Source of the DNA: Bolinopsis microptera
Taxonomy: Eukaryota; Ctenophora; Tentaculata; Lobata; Bolinopsidae
NCBI RefSeq assembly: GCF_026151205.1
Contig: NC_087084.1
Span: forward strand, 5,697,538 to 5,761,537
Length of the DNA stretch: 64,000 nt
Reading direction: 5' to 3'
The translations under genes and the position numbers were made by a program. Numbering within the stretch: position 1 is the first letter of the stretch; each line of letters starts with the position of its first letter. The notes below the pieces were generated by a model, which was not told where the DNA came from, made no database searches, and was given only the letters and a program-made list of their open reading frames with translations. This document shows, in pieces, positions 12,300-27,200 of the stretch.

Positions 12300-15200
12300 G
12301 TGAGATAATTTGTAATTTGATAATTGGTAATTAAGGTGATTAGGTAATAGGGGTGATTAGGTTAGAGTTGGGTGATAATTACGTGGCTTGGTACCGAGGT
12401 GGTAGTGGCACACCTCCGATTTAATTAGATTTTGTTGTATTTATTGGAAAGATTTCGCTTTCTTATCGGAGATCGGTGTGACCTGGAATTTTGGCTGGTT
12501 TGTCTAGACCGTTTGAGGTGTTTTGTTGTTGACAACAATTCGACTTTTCACATCTAAGTTTAGCAGAGAAAAAAAAACCCAGGTGCAATAATCTGAATAG
12601 ACCCCACTAATTAACAAATAACTTAATTAACACAATTAACACACTAATCTCCCAGATGAAGAGAGAGAACAACCAGCAGCAGGAGGCAGTGCACCCCTAC
12701 CTGACCCAGACAAAACACGATAACAAGATCATGCTCCACAGCTCCCACCACCGCCTCGGCAGCCCTGTCAAATCAGGTATTTAGCCAGCTAATTGGTTAA
12801 TTATTTAATGGTCTTATATAGCGTTTAAGATAAGTAGTCAGTTAATTAGTCCATGACCTGATTGAGTTCGGCATAAAAACATGTTGCTGTTTGTCTAGAA
12901 AAAGCTTGTCTAGATAAGCCTCCTCCTTCTCTTATAAGTTCTCTCTCTTCTCCCGAAACCTACCCAAGTACGACTAATGACTGAACACTTGGTTCTATCC
13001 AAGTTCTCCACCTCCTTCCCCCTCCTTAAACATGGGTTTCTCTCTCCTTCTCCCTCTCCTTCTCCCCCGATAAATGCTACCTAAGTACTCGTTTCTGCCC
13101 GATAAAGCCAGCTGAGTAGGAGTTTATAGTCGGCCCCTAACTTCACGAAGCCGCATACCCAGGAGGCTCAATGGTTTCTTCACACATTTTACAACAGCGC
13201 CTAATCACAGACAGTCTCCGAAGGAAACACAACAACAATACGAATCTTAATTTTTCTGATGACCCTGTCTTTAATAGTTTAATTTTTGGGTTCCTGCAGC
13301 TAGTCGCCAAATGCGAAAGGTTTCCCAAACCCAAAACGACGGCTTCTCGAACCCGTGAATTGCCCTTGAATTGAACGAAAGGTTTCGTGAGAGGCAGCGG
13401 ATATCTCGACTTGTAATTCTTATATTTGTATATTATCATTATATATTAATATAATATGTAACTGGTGGACTCTTATCCTATAGATTTAATTTGTCGTGGT
13501 ATCTCTTGCCTAGGATCTCACTCGAGTGACTATCCCACTAATTTTTGACAATCTTCTTGTTTCCGATCGCCCTGTACCATTATGATATTCCTGTTCAGTA
13601 TCTCCATCTGCACGTGGGCGAATCTCTCCAATCTCACTGGTCCCAACATATCACGTGCTACTCAGCTCCCTCTCTTATTCGTCCGTCTCACGTTATAATT
13701 CTGTCAATTATTATTACTGTTTTATGCAATTAGGATGCATTACCGGTTGTCCATCCTGTCGGAATGACTCACTCCCTGCCAAGGTTCTTTGTTTCGAGCA
13801 TTGTGCCTACTTTTACTTTGACATCCCTGTAATAATAGCTAATTTATATTTATAACATAAATTATAGCTATATTACGTAGATTATATAGGTTATTATAGT
13901 CGTAAAAACGGAGATTAATGTGTTGAAGTAATATAGTGATTTATTTGGCAAGACGTAAATTAGTTCGTATTATATTATATCGGTTTCGTTGTCCAGTCCA
14001 CCTTTCTTCACCATCTTCCACTAAATATCCCAATCTTCTGGTAATTAATAAAACCAGAATAACGTGCAGCATTTTCAATGGAGCTCCCTCTGATTAGTCA
14101 GACGGGAGTACCTCAACCTGGTAACAACCTGGTAACCTGGTAACCTGGTTACCTGGTAACAGGGGTGGTAACCAGGTTACCTGGTTACCACCACTGTACC
14201 CTGGGAACCTGGTAACCTAGTATTAGTAAAAGTAATGGTTCAGACACTATCCTAGCACTCCACCATAGTGCTCGTTATCACGTCCGGCACCGCGGTTATG
14301 AAGTTTTATTGTATTAAATTATTGCACATTCTAGCTTGGCTGCTACCCCAATGAGGACACCAATTTGTTAAATTAGCACAATAATAATAATAACACATTT
14401 GAGCAGAGAGAGAGAGAGAGAACACACCGGAAATTAAATATCGTTTCATAATAGTCGGGTGTACGTGGGGATTGGGAGAGGACGATAACAGGTCCGTTGT
14501 TTAGACTTAAATGAGAGGAGGACTTTAATACGGGGAGGACTTTAATACGGGGAGGACTTTAATACGGGGAGAACTTTAATACGGGGAGGACTTTAATACG
14601 AGGAGGACTTTAATACGGGGAGAACTTTAATACGGGGAGGACTTTAATACGAGGAGGACTTTAATACGGGGAGGACTTTAATACGGGGAGAACTTTAATA
14701 CGGGGAGGACTTTAATACGGGGAGGACTTTAATACGGGGATGACTTTAATACGGGGAGGACTTTAATACGGGGAGAACTTTAATACGGGGAGGACTTTAA
14801 TACGGGGAGGACTTTAATCGGTCCGCTATGTTCAGACTTTAACAGGTCGGGGATATTATGAGAGTTGGGGGTTATATCGGGTGATATAGAGTGATTTAGT
14901 ACCTGATTCATGATAGATTCCGGGGTAGATATGCACTAGTTTTCTGTAAGTTGGTTAAACAACTTATTTATTGCGTCAACTTTATCCGGGGAGATATAAC
15001 GTGCATTTTATCCCACTTCATGTTTACTACAGAAAAAATACCGAGAATATGACATTTATTGTCGCTTGTACATCAGAATCAATGCTATGAACAAATGCCA
15101 CCCAAATATATATTGCCATAATTTTAAGGTTTTAATACCAATTATTTTACACAAATCACTAATGATGACATCTTGAGACTTGATTGCGTCTGAATGCATG

Positions 15201-18200
15201 CAGGGGGATGCAGGGTGCAGATTTCAGTACCACCATCAAAGCTTTATATTTATTGGTCACCAGTAACAACTTTTACATATTCAAACTTCAAAAGGTTTCT
15301 CGTAATGGAGATTTAACGACTGGTTGATCTGTGGAATCCAAGCTGATACCGGTCCGGCTGGTCACCTTGCAGTATAATTACATCATATTTAAATACCCAC
15401 TACTGGATCGGTCCCGCACGGTCTTGTACTATTTGACTTTACAAACATAAATAGTTTGCGATGATCACATCGTTTTGAGGTTTTATAGGTAGGTTGTTTG
15501 TAGTTGTAAGCCTTTGTGTTTATAAAAAAGCAGGCGTACAACTGATAAATCACAATCAGCCACAAAGGAATGATTTCCCTCGATGTGCCGTAACACAACT
15601 GCTGAATTGAAACTTCCAGCTTTTTTAAACTTCTTTTGAAAAAATTTCATTTGTTGATCCTCGCCAACAACAAAGTCAGTACAGTAAAACCGTGATTTAC
15701 CGTGATTTACCGTGATTTACCGTGCCTACCTACACCATTGAAACCCGGTCCATGTTCACGGTCCGTTTTAGTTAACTGAAATATTTACCAGAACTCGGAA
15801 ACACACTTTCTAATTCTAATTTGTCACAATGCTGGAGAGGTCGTTAAAACACCCGTTGAACTAGAACCAGGTTCCCTTTGACGGCCTCCTCTCCAACCCA
15901 AAATCAGTTTCCTTACCGGCCAAATTTAGAAATTACTACACTATCTTTTAAATTACTGCACTATATTTTAAATCATACCCCCGAGCAAGTACTTGAAATA
16001 ATTCAATCGGATTTTTTCCAATAATTTTTAAAATTACCCCCCTAATGTTAGCTCTCTGTAGAACTTAACCACATATATTACGTAAATCGTGAGGAGAAGA
16101 TTTCAGTATTTCTCTAGCGTTTCTGATAATTTTCAAGGCAGGCTAACGACACAAGGATGATAGTTGAAAACGCACCGAAAATGAGGCCTATAGTGCATCA
16201 CGAGATCATCCTAGCATATAATATAGTATTTAATATAGTATATAATATAGTATATAATATAGTTTTAGTAGTTAAAGTACTGCAACTGGGCAGACACGTA
16301 GAACTAAAATCTTAAATTCAATAATTGTTTTCGGGCGTTTAATTTCGGCGAGAGATTTAACACCTTGGTACTAGAAACCTGCGAGGAGTACTAGAAACGT
16401 GGGGGTTTTTTGGCTAAATTAAACCCGGATCACCAGTAATATCTGTATTAAGTTGTCTTAAAAATCTGTAAAAACAGCAGGTCCCCCCTTAGTTGACATT
16501 TTCTGTCTGGTTTGGTTTTAGGGGCCGACGTTTGGCTCACGATCATGAGGAGCACCAGACTTCACCTGACACTTATTTGGTTCTAACTTGATAATTTGGA
16601 GATACTTATCAAATCGTCATGAGATATAATGAGTTATCATCATCATCATCATCATCATCGACTGATTTGGTGACATGCCGGAAAAGTAAACGTAATTTTT
16701 ATCAACTTTGACGTAATTTTAAGTGGTAAGTGATAAAGATGAGGATCAAGACAAATCCTCCGAATCTTGCTCGTTGCTCCATTATCTGTTCTTATTGAAT
16801 CAGGTTAATGTGTTTGAGTTAGCTCATCGTTATGCAATTATATTCTCATGGAAAAGACGCAACTTTTAATCAGAATAAAATATCACTTCATTACCGTTGT
16901 CTACCCCCCCTCAATACTCCACAGCACTATAACTATAAGTGCAACAACATGGGTATTTGATAATTGGTAATCTCAGAGAGTTACGATTTAAAACGTATAT
17001 ATCTGTTCCTCCTTCCTTCTTCTCCCCCTTCATTCCAAGTGGTATAATTCGTTTCCTCAACTTTTAATCGAATAACAAGTACAGACGGCTAATTATTATT
17101 TCATGTAATTAGTGCCGGCCGGCCTCATTGGGTCTCAGACCCTGAGGGTATTTACCAGACGAAACTTTGAAATAATGAGGCGCACGTTTAATATAAATTT
17201 TGATATATGCACATTGGATAGAAATGATAGAGGGAAAATGTGATAATTTTATCGTCTTATCTTTAATGTGTATGTATTTGCGATCGGAACAAAGTAAATT
17301 AAATATTCAACTGAATATTCAGTCTTTTTGAAATCGTATACTTGCTCCTTATTAATATAAATAATATCATTTGAGCACTTTGCAAAAGAAGTTCACAAAT
17401 CAGTATTGATATATTGATAGGAAAACTGAAATTTTGAGTCACATGATCGAAATTGCTGATATGCGTGACTGGCTGTTAAAATAATCTGTTCAAGTCACCA
17501 ACTTATGGACCTTCCCTCTCTTTGAAGATGACCCCAGTATCTGTATATATACCAGATAAGAAAGTAAACCAGAAAGCAGACCACGCAAATATTAAGTAGT
17601 TGGTCATCCACTCAATCCAGCTTAGCCATAATCTGATAATTCACCAGTCCCAGCTTATAAAGCTATAAATCTATAAGTATAACACACATCTCAAAATGGC
17701 TTCTTCTTACCCACTCTGAGAACCAGTATTAATTCTTGTTAACATTATAGATAAAAATCACCTGGTTTTTGTTATCGTTTATATCGTTTCTGGCAGCTGA
17801 GTTCTTCCGAATACCCATATCCTCACAAGCGTAACGAACATAAATTATTACACATCCTTTTTTACCGGACTTTTTTATCAAAGCAACCATCAACCATGTC
17901 ACCCCAAAGTTACCGAAGTGTTTACAAAACAGCTGCATATAATGAATAAGCCCTGTCATAAACGGGAACTCAGAACATTGTAATTTGCTTTTGCCAAAAT
18001 ATGTGGGTACCGATTCCCAGGAATGATTTTGGAATAATGGAATAACTTAATTTATGAAATTCTTATCGATAATTGAATTTTTTCCTATATTTCCCGATGA
18101 CCCACTAAGATATACTACCTCGTGAGTTGATTTTCTCCGAATGTTTGCCGTTAAATTCAATACCAGTGGCAGAAAATCCAATTTTCAATGCAATGAACTA

Positions 18201-21200
18201 ATTTAACAGCCTCAAACTTAGTCACCAAAATAAACTTGCAATCACTGTGTAATCAGAACAGCAATAAGAAATATTGATTGAATCTGTCATGTTGTCCTTG
18301 GTGGGGGTATTGTAAAGTATGTCCTTGGTAAGATAAAGTATGTGGCGACTGGGGAGGGTTATTGAGTTTCCGGCCATTACGACCTGTTCTAAACTCAATT
18401 GGTATCCTTGACATTAGCAATTAGGTGGAGGTCAAGTTTTAAGGGGGACGGCAACTTTTCAAGGCTGTTCAGGGGGGGGGGGGGCAGCAACTGGTGGATA
18501 TTTTGTGGGTAGTTAAGTAGTTAAGGAGTTAAGGCTGGGTAGTGGCTACACATTGATGAGGTAAGGCTACATGTAGTTGTCACGTGTAGTGGTCACTTAG
18601 TGGCTGTTTGAAGGCTACATATTGACTGCCTGGTGGTTATTTCACGGTTACTTTGAGGTAATTTAAGGGCTGTTATATGGTGGCCACTGTGGTCAGGTCT
18701 CCCTCCCCCCCTCCTCTCTCCGTTTTAACACATCTCTCCTACATAACAAGCCACACTACCCACCCTCTATTTAATATAGTCTTTGTTTTTTGACAATGCC
18801 CAATAATTCTACTAAACCAGTGCTTCAATCCCGGTCTAACCAATCACAACCCACTAATCCACATCTCGACCAATCAAATCAGCCGAAATCACCCCACGTG
18901 ACATCACCTCTTATAATCAAATAAATATATACAAGTTTATGAATGGTAAGAATATATCTCGAATGAATAAATGTATAGCGTGCGGAGATACCCTCGATTC
19001 AAACCCTTAATTTGGAAACAAAGCGTTAATCATCTCTACTTTTCTCCCTGCTAGCCCTCTAAATGCCGCCCGCTCATTGGCTATCAGCGGGGAATAACCT
19101 CCCCTGATTGGGCAATGCCCTCCTCGCACGCAAGACAGAGCTTTTGTTCTCGAATAAGAGCGGGTTATGTACGTGTTAGTCCTGGTCATTAGTAATGTAG
19201 TTGAATTGAAAACCGGCCGAGTAGGCGTCAACGTGGAGATGGTGGCTGGAACCGGGGGTCTGAACTGAGGGGTTGAATGGGAACGGGGTTTGAACTGAAG
19301 GTGGGGGATTTGAACTGAGGGGTTGAACGGGAGGGGATTTGAACTAAGGGTGGGGGGGGGGGTTTACCGGACAGGTCATACTTGACAAAAGTCGTTTGTT
19401 TTGAAGATAATGTGCTGAGTAGGTGTAGGTACTGTGAGCCTTCCTGTGGGAGAGTGGGATAGACAGGTTTTTAATGGAGGCTATTGTTTCTCCTGAATAT
19501 TCAACCTTAAAGTTCAACCTAGACCCTAAATCTGTGTGAGTCACTTTGCCGTGGGTAATCTCATGGGGGAGTGTGAAAACAATGCTGTGTAAAGGTGTAT
19601 GTTATATCACGGGTAGATGTGAGTATTTCCTAATACGGCTTTAAAACTGGGGGAGAGGGGGGGTCAACCTCATTTTACCTCATTCGGGCAGCCTAAAAAA
19701 GGCAAAATTGGGATGAGGTAGAAATAAAACTAGCCTAGTAGGTAAGTTAGTAACCTAGTTACTCGTAGTTAGTAACCTAGATAGTAACCTAGTTGGTAAC
19801 CTAGTTGGTAACCAACCTACTTGTTCAGATAGCGGTGAGAGTGGTATGTCCCCTGGTACAGATTCAGACGGCAAACAGAGAAAGTGGAGGAACAGACACA
19901 CTTTCACCCAGGCTCAACTTGATGTAAGTAACCATAAGTAACCATAAGTAACCATTAGTTACCATTAGTTACAATTAGTTACCATAAGTTACCATTAATA
20001 ACCATTTATTACCAATTAAGTAACAATTAGTTACCATAAGTTACCATTAGTAACCATTATTTACAAATTAAGTAACCATTAGTAACCATTAGTTTCCATT
20101 AGTTACTAATAAAGTAACCATTAGTTACCATAAGTTACCATTAGTTACCATTAGTTACCATAAGTTACCATAAGTTACCATCAGTAACCATTAGTTACAA
20201 TTACTTACCATAATTTACCATAAGTAGCCATTAGTTACTATTCGTTACCAATTAAGTAACCATTAGTTACCATAAGTTAAGATTAGTAACCATTAGCTAC
20301 CAATTAAAACATGTAAAATATTTCCTTGTGTTTGACATTTAACACCCTATCAGGAGTTAGAACAAGTCTTTGCGACTACCCACTACCCCGACATCTTCAC
20401 CAGAGAAGAACTTGCTAACAAACACAAACTCACAGAAGCCCGAGTCCAGGTTTGAAAACATTCCCTTGTGTTTGAAATCTTTACTCATGATTTTTTTCAA
20501 TATTTTCGTTGTAAGCCAGCCAGGCCCATGTTCTTTGAAGCTTGAAAGTGCTTATTTTTTCAAGCTAGCACTGATTAAATTGGAGTCCCTGTATTTCTGC
20601 ATAACATCTACTGCCGTGCTTATTAATCAAAATTTCATTTCTTTGGCCCGAGAAAACGCTGTTATCCTACAATCCTACGACATTTATGATTTGAGGATAT
20701 ATCTTGCACGTGGACCAAGACTAAATGCACCTTATCATAGAGATATCTCATTTATTCAGAACTAATTCGTATGAGAATTGCATTTTCTAACATGGTGGTC
20801 ACGCGGTGGACACAGTTTTAATCAACTAATAAAATCGTCCTAAATCACCATAAACCGACAAAAAGACCTGATTTTTTTCATCAACATTTCCAGAAAATAT
20901 ACCTATAAAAATCAGCATACTAGATGTCCCCAAAAGTGGCAGTATTCTAGATGTATTCTGAACGGACAAGCATTGAACACTCCTAATTCACCAAGAACAA
21001 CTCACCATCCACTATTTACCACCTCCTGTCCACTATTTACCACCTCCTGTCCACTATTTACCACTTATTACCCACTATTTACCACCTCCTGTCCACTATT
21101 TACCACTTATTACCCACTATTTACCACCTCCTGTCCACTATTTACCACTTATTACCCACTATTTACCACTTATTACCCACTATTTACCACCTCCTGTCCA

Positions 21201-24200
21201 CTATCTACCACTTATTACCCACTATTTACCACCTCCTGTCCTCTATTTACCACCTCCTGTCCACTATCTACCACTTATTACCCACTATTTACAACCTCCT
21301 GTCCTCTATTTACCACCTCCTGTCCACTATTTACCACATCCTGTCCACTTACTACCACTTATTACCCACTATTTACCACCCACTATCCACTATTTACCAC
21401 CTCCTGTCCACTATCTACCACTTATTACCCACTATTTACCACCTCCTGTCCTCTATTTACCACCTCCTGTCCACTATCTACCACTTATTACCCACTATTT
21501 ACCACCTCCTGTCCACTATTTACCACCTCCTGTCCACTATCTACCACTTATTACCCACTATTTATTAAACAAATAATTTCATCAGGTGTGGTTCCAAAAT
21601 CGTCGAGCTAAACATCGGAAGAACGAGAAAGCGAAGACAGCAGCGGAGAACCTGATCAACAGTAATCTGATGAGCAACATCGGTAACATCGCCCTTCAGA
21701 GCGCAGCTGGAGCACTACTTCACCCACACATCAGGTATGAGGGGAAGTTTCTGAGGGAGAAGGGGGATAACTTAGATTTCCAATTCTACAAGGGTCCTCG
21801 GATTTGAAATGTTCACTCCGCTAGAGGACCAACCTAAACTAAAACCTAGGGGATGCGGGTCATTTTTCTCATTTTAAGACTAATCGGTTTTTGATAACTA
21901 AGTTTTATAAAAAGTTTTCTAAAAATAATACTTTCAACTCTCCAGGGCGGCAGCACTACAAGCCCTGATGATGTCACCAACAATGTCACCCACCACCCCG
22001 CCCATCCTACCAGGCGACTTATCGTAAGTTACCAGATGTACATAAAGTTCACCTTTTTTAATCTGCTATCATAACTTGTTGTTATCTGGGTTATGACGCA
22101 AATTGGGAATATTACGGGAATGTTCTAGTCCATAAATACAAATGCAAAACTTTTCTCCTTCAAAATCAAAATGTCTAGCTCCGAAGCCTAATTTCTTCGA
22201 GCTATTTGAAACATCATCAGACATGAGACACCATGTTGTCATCTTAAAATCTTAATGAAACCGTTTGTTTAGTAGCTGGCGGTTTTGCTAGAGCCTCTAA
22301 TAAACGACCCGCTTATCCATCAAAAGAATTCCACTAATGAGATAGCCTCACCTTAATATTAAGTACTTAAAACAAAATTTGGTAATTATAAGAAAGTCAC
22401 CGTAACATGTTGCTCAATTAAGTTTATTTTTAGAACTGGAATAAATTTGGATTCTGATGAATCTGAAATCTGGAACCTCAATTTTTTGGACAATATCAAA
22501 TAACTTTTAATAAACTCTTAATGACCGGTAATTTTGATTGATTTTATATTTTTGACGTAAATGAATGTCACAATTTGTTACAAACCAATCTTATAAAACT
22601 GACATTTCAACTTGAAGTACTTTCACTGAGCCCCACAAACCATGACCACTTGTACATCTCCCAATTCTCCCCCAACATCTTTGCGAATCCAACATAATTC
22701 TACTCAATTAAACTTGAGAGCTCCCCAAAATCTAGAGATTTAAAGATTCTACAACCTTATGAGCTGTAAAATTTACCTCTTTGTTCTGGATAATAAAATA
22801 CGCTCTCTCCCTAATGAAGGAGACCTCCCGAACAAAGCCTTGTTGATTGCTTAGCGCCTGCATTAATCGCCTCTAGCTCAAACCAATTAAATTTATTTCG
22901 AGAAATACTAGCGCTCCCCATGTTCTTTGTGTTCTTGAAATTATTTTTACTGTTCATCATTGGCTAAGAGTCGGGGTGAGAGGGCCTCTGGTCGTTGAAT
23001 GTGGTGTGAGTGATATTGTTGGGGATTTTTGGGGTGTTGAGTGCAGAGGCCTTTGTGTGGTGAGGCAATAGGATCATTAACATCATTTCACCTCCTCCAT
23101 TGAAATCAAACTTGCTTCTTTACAAGAAGTCATCGACTGTTTGAATTTATTGTCAGTGCTAAGTGAGCTAAGGGGGTTGATGGTGAATAAAGTTTTTACT
23201 ATGGTCCTCTGGGAGCAGGAATTTATGGGGTTTTGTCCGTGGAAAGTTAAAAGGTCTGGATATTATTTAAAAGACGTAATCAATTGTTTGATTTTATTGT
23301 TAGTGCTAAGTGAAATAAAAGGTGAAGTGGTGAATACAATTTGTAATGCAGTATGGTGACCTGGTCCCAGGACTTTTGTACGTGGAAACTTCTTCGCCTT
23401 TTAATCTATTAACCTTTTAGAATCTCATCAAATTTATGATATCACGAATTCTGCGGTATGGTCTTCATTAATATATATTGGTAAATTATTGCAACGGTCT
23501 GTGGTACTGTAACTTTTGTGGAATTTCTGCATATTATCCAGCTTTAGTACCCTGTGGCCTATACTTCATTCCCTATATTATAGTGGCCTGATAAGAAATT
23601 AGGATAATTCTTTTAAAAACTTTAATTTGTACCCACTACCCGTGGTGTATCAAACTTTAAAGTGCATATTTCAAACTTAAGAGATAGTCACATAAATTTA
23701 GTTCATAGCATGTGAAGCTAGAAATTCCAGACTATCCTAAATCAATCTATTTCAACTTTAGAATCTGACCAAATCGGTGACGACATCACGAGATTTACGG
23801 TCTGGCCTACATAAAATAACGTGACGGATTGATGAATCATTGCAACTGTTTCTGGTACGATAACTTCCTTTAAGTTTACGAGGCCATAGAATGTAGACAT
23901 ACAATGAAGCGATAGTCCCTTCAATTCAATTTACTATCATGTCAAAAATAAGAAAAATCTTTAAAAAAGTTTAACTTGAACCATTGCCATATCGCATTTA
24001 AAGTGTTTATTTTGACAATACACCCGGAAACTTTGTCTTGGTATTCAAACCCCCACTTTTCACGGCTCTACAAAATGTCTTTGTTTATAATTAGACATAT
24101 ATATATTCTAATTAGGTAAGTATGAATAATGAAATGGCCTCCCTCAACCAATCAGAAACAGCTGTTTCGCCCACGTGTCCCCCTCCTGACCTGAACCTAC

Positions 24201-27200
24201 CAATCATCTTTCAGTACAGCTAATTCAGTGATAATCGGGTTATCTAGTGCTAAATAAGATTTGCTACTCTTCATCGACGTTCAGTTTAACCCCGGCCCCT
24301 TTTCGGCCAATCACACCCCGGCAAACACGTCACGTGTCCGCAACCGACCGATCAGATCAAAGAACGGCCCGCATGGTATGCTAGTTAAGGGGCGTGCTGT
24401 AATTTTCCACCAATACAGGTTTTAGATTCAATTGGATTCGGGTCTAAATATCAATTTAAATTTACTGCCCTTGACCAAGCCGCCTATTGGAGTCATTAAT
24501 TTTTCAATTAAACAGAACATTAACTTTTAGAGCACTGGTTTGAAAAGCAACAAATGTCACGCTAAATTTCATGCTCCGAAATCTGAAATCATGTTATATG
24601 ATAGTTGGCCCGGACCCCGAAACGTTCCAAGAATTCTCACTTGGTACATTATCAAGTTCCATCTCCATATTTGGTCGGTCATGAATAGCGATATGAATGA
24701 TTTTAAAATAATATTCGACACAAGGCAATTATTGGATTATGATAGTGAACCGCATGAGACGCATCTTAAATACCAAAAGTTTTAAATTTAAGCGATAAAA
24801 CCCATCTCATGACCCGCTTATCTGATGATAAAATAATATTATAGCGTATTATACAGTACGGCACACAAATTAAAAGATAATACTTAATTTGATCGAGTTA
24901 TTCAATAACTGTTTACCCCTACGATACTGACTCGGCTGCAATTTAATTACGACGTAACGCATGAACTCACCCGCGGCTGTTCTGCTGAACAAGTCTTATT
25001 TTTACCTGGAAGTCTCTTTTTTGGTACATGGAAGAGCGATTTCATAACCTGGTAGTGTTTTATTATTACCCCTGAAACTTTATCGACTTTTGAGATCATT
25101 AGCCCCGTGGTATTTACTATTTAGGGTATGTGTGGGAACCTGTGTTACTTGTTCTAAGTTATGTGGGAATGTCAACATCTTATCGGCTATACTACCGCTC
25201 TACCAGTGGTATGCTCCACGGTTATTAGTAAAATGTTTCAAATTAATGTTTCACACCTGGGAGTATGCACGTGGTGATTCCAACGGACAAGTGAAACTTA
25301 ACTTAAAGCATACTCAAGAAGTCACGTGGTGATCACGTGATAATACAAAGATTATTGAAAGAGTAGTCTGGAAGTCTGGATCGACCTAGGCAGGCAGTCT
25401 GGAAGTTCCTATTTTTACCTGAATTTCCTCAGAAAGTTGCATAATCACTGTAATTATCAGTGTAATTATGGAGGGCTAATTGAATGATACGAGCTCAATG
25501 AACCGCACCGGTTGATTTTGTTCTGGCCAGTTTTCTTAAATTCCGAGTTTTCGTCTAATTTGGTAATTATAGACGGATAAGATTATGAAGGAGCATGTTA
25601 TCTTACACTAACAGTGATTAGTTTCATCCATCAGTACAAAACTAGCATATTACAAAACTGTATGCGTAGAACAAATCTGGAATAATGATAAACTAAAAGT
25701 TAAAATACTCTTAATTCTCAATCAAAGGTGAAGTAAGACCTTCAGCGCGATTACAATAATTTAGATAAAAATATTCGTACGCAAATAATTATGAGTTCAT
25801 AATAAGTTAATAATTCTAGGTAAATAAGTACGAGTTCTTACACTTATTCTTTAATAATATTTGAGTTCTAACTTCTTCCAGGTTCCTGATAAGTTATCTC
25901 TCCCAGGTTCCTACAAGCGATGGCCCAGCTGCAGTCAATGCAGGGTCTCCAGTCTATGGGAGGGTTCCGGGCCCCAGTTACCACGACAACCTGCAGCGCG
26001 GGTGGATCACCCCTCGTTTCACCTCTCACTTCTACCCCATCTCTTACTGCCTCCCCCGTCACTCTTCCGTCACCGGTCAGTAACAATACTACTAGTATTT
26101 ATATTTTAATGTTCTATGTGTTACGTTACACTAGGATTTATCTTTTGAAGGATTTTGTAATTTGTCAAACAGAAGGATTCATTTTTGAAAGAAAAATAAA
26201 AACACCAGAATTTGTGCAACGTATGAGCGTATATAAATATACTCTGCTTACAACACACATATCTATATCAAGACGACACACTTACAAAAACGACTACTTC
26301 GAATCAGTGACATTCACCAGTCACCCTTATTTTTACATTTGTATGTCCCTTATTGTCCCTTCATTACTTTTGTTTCCATATGTATGTCCCTTCATTCTTT
26401 CAAATCCTTTTTCGCACTGTTACCAGCCTCCTTCCAACATGATGGTTGTCCGAGTAAAGATTAGCGGCGAACGGCCTTCCACCTCAGAGGGCTCTCATAT
26501 TTGACTGTACCTGCACCAAACCCACTAATTAATTGTGATTGCTATTGTTTAATCCAATAATACGACAAATATAAACCTAGACCAACCTCATCAACCAACC
26601 ACACCGCCCCTCCTCCCCGTCTGACCAATCACAGAGCAGTAACTTGACCACGTGACCTCAATGTTGTTTTCAAATACTAAACCTCTCGCTGTTAATTAAT
26701 CAGTCTACTTTAGACTTATTATGACCGAGCCTCCTCGAGCTGCTGCTACACAATTCCCCTGTAAAATTACTCATTTTGTTATTAAACACTTGGAGAGAAG
26801 TTGACTGTTTTTTTTAAAGTCTGGTTTTTATTTCCAAGAAAATATCTGATTTATACTTAATACACTCGGATTTTACTGAGAAAAAATCAGAAATTTTCAT
26901 GTCATCAAATGAGATTGAATAACAAAACACACACCTTAATCAGATAAGTCTGACGTGATTTGTGACGGGTTATTTTATTGGACTTTATTGGAGTTTAAAT
27001 ACACTTGTTAGTCTTGGTAGATTTGGGAATTAATAATCATATCGGGGATCAGCTACAATGTGTACATGATTCAAGATAGATATGTGTTATACACGTGGAG
27101 GACTGATACAAGAGCTTTATTGGAAATGAAACTGTGAAAATCAGATCCCATGATCCTCAATATTTCGGGGTTGAGTAAGGAAGAATTCAGTCCTGTCCAG

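Larger units (their letters stand above)
12777..19828 (+). other. Homeobox gene intron 2 (7.05 kb), no internal gene seen
   Basis: Long intron carrying the 17-bp minisatellite at 14.5-14.8 kb, a GGTAACC palindrome cluster at 14.1 kb, an (AG)n run at 14.41 kb, a (CAT)n run at 16.63 kb, TATAG-rich repeats at 16.2 kb and CCAAT/CACGTG pairs at 13.6 and 18.9 kb. Open frames inside are short and lack domains. Confidence 0.6.

Noticed and set aside
20370-20765. 131-codon open frame overlapping homeobox exon 4
   Set aside because: Out of frame with the homeodomain at its start and mostly intronic; no domain.
20973-21611. 212-codon open frame of CPLFTTS/YPLFTTY repeats
   Set aside because: It is a by-product of a stop-free 21-bp minisatellite lying between homeodomain exons 4 and 5.
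25868-26504. Readthrough frames around homeobox exon 7
   Set aside because: Real coding ends at the CCG|GTCAGT donor (26075); the continuation is AT-rich intron.
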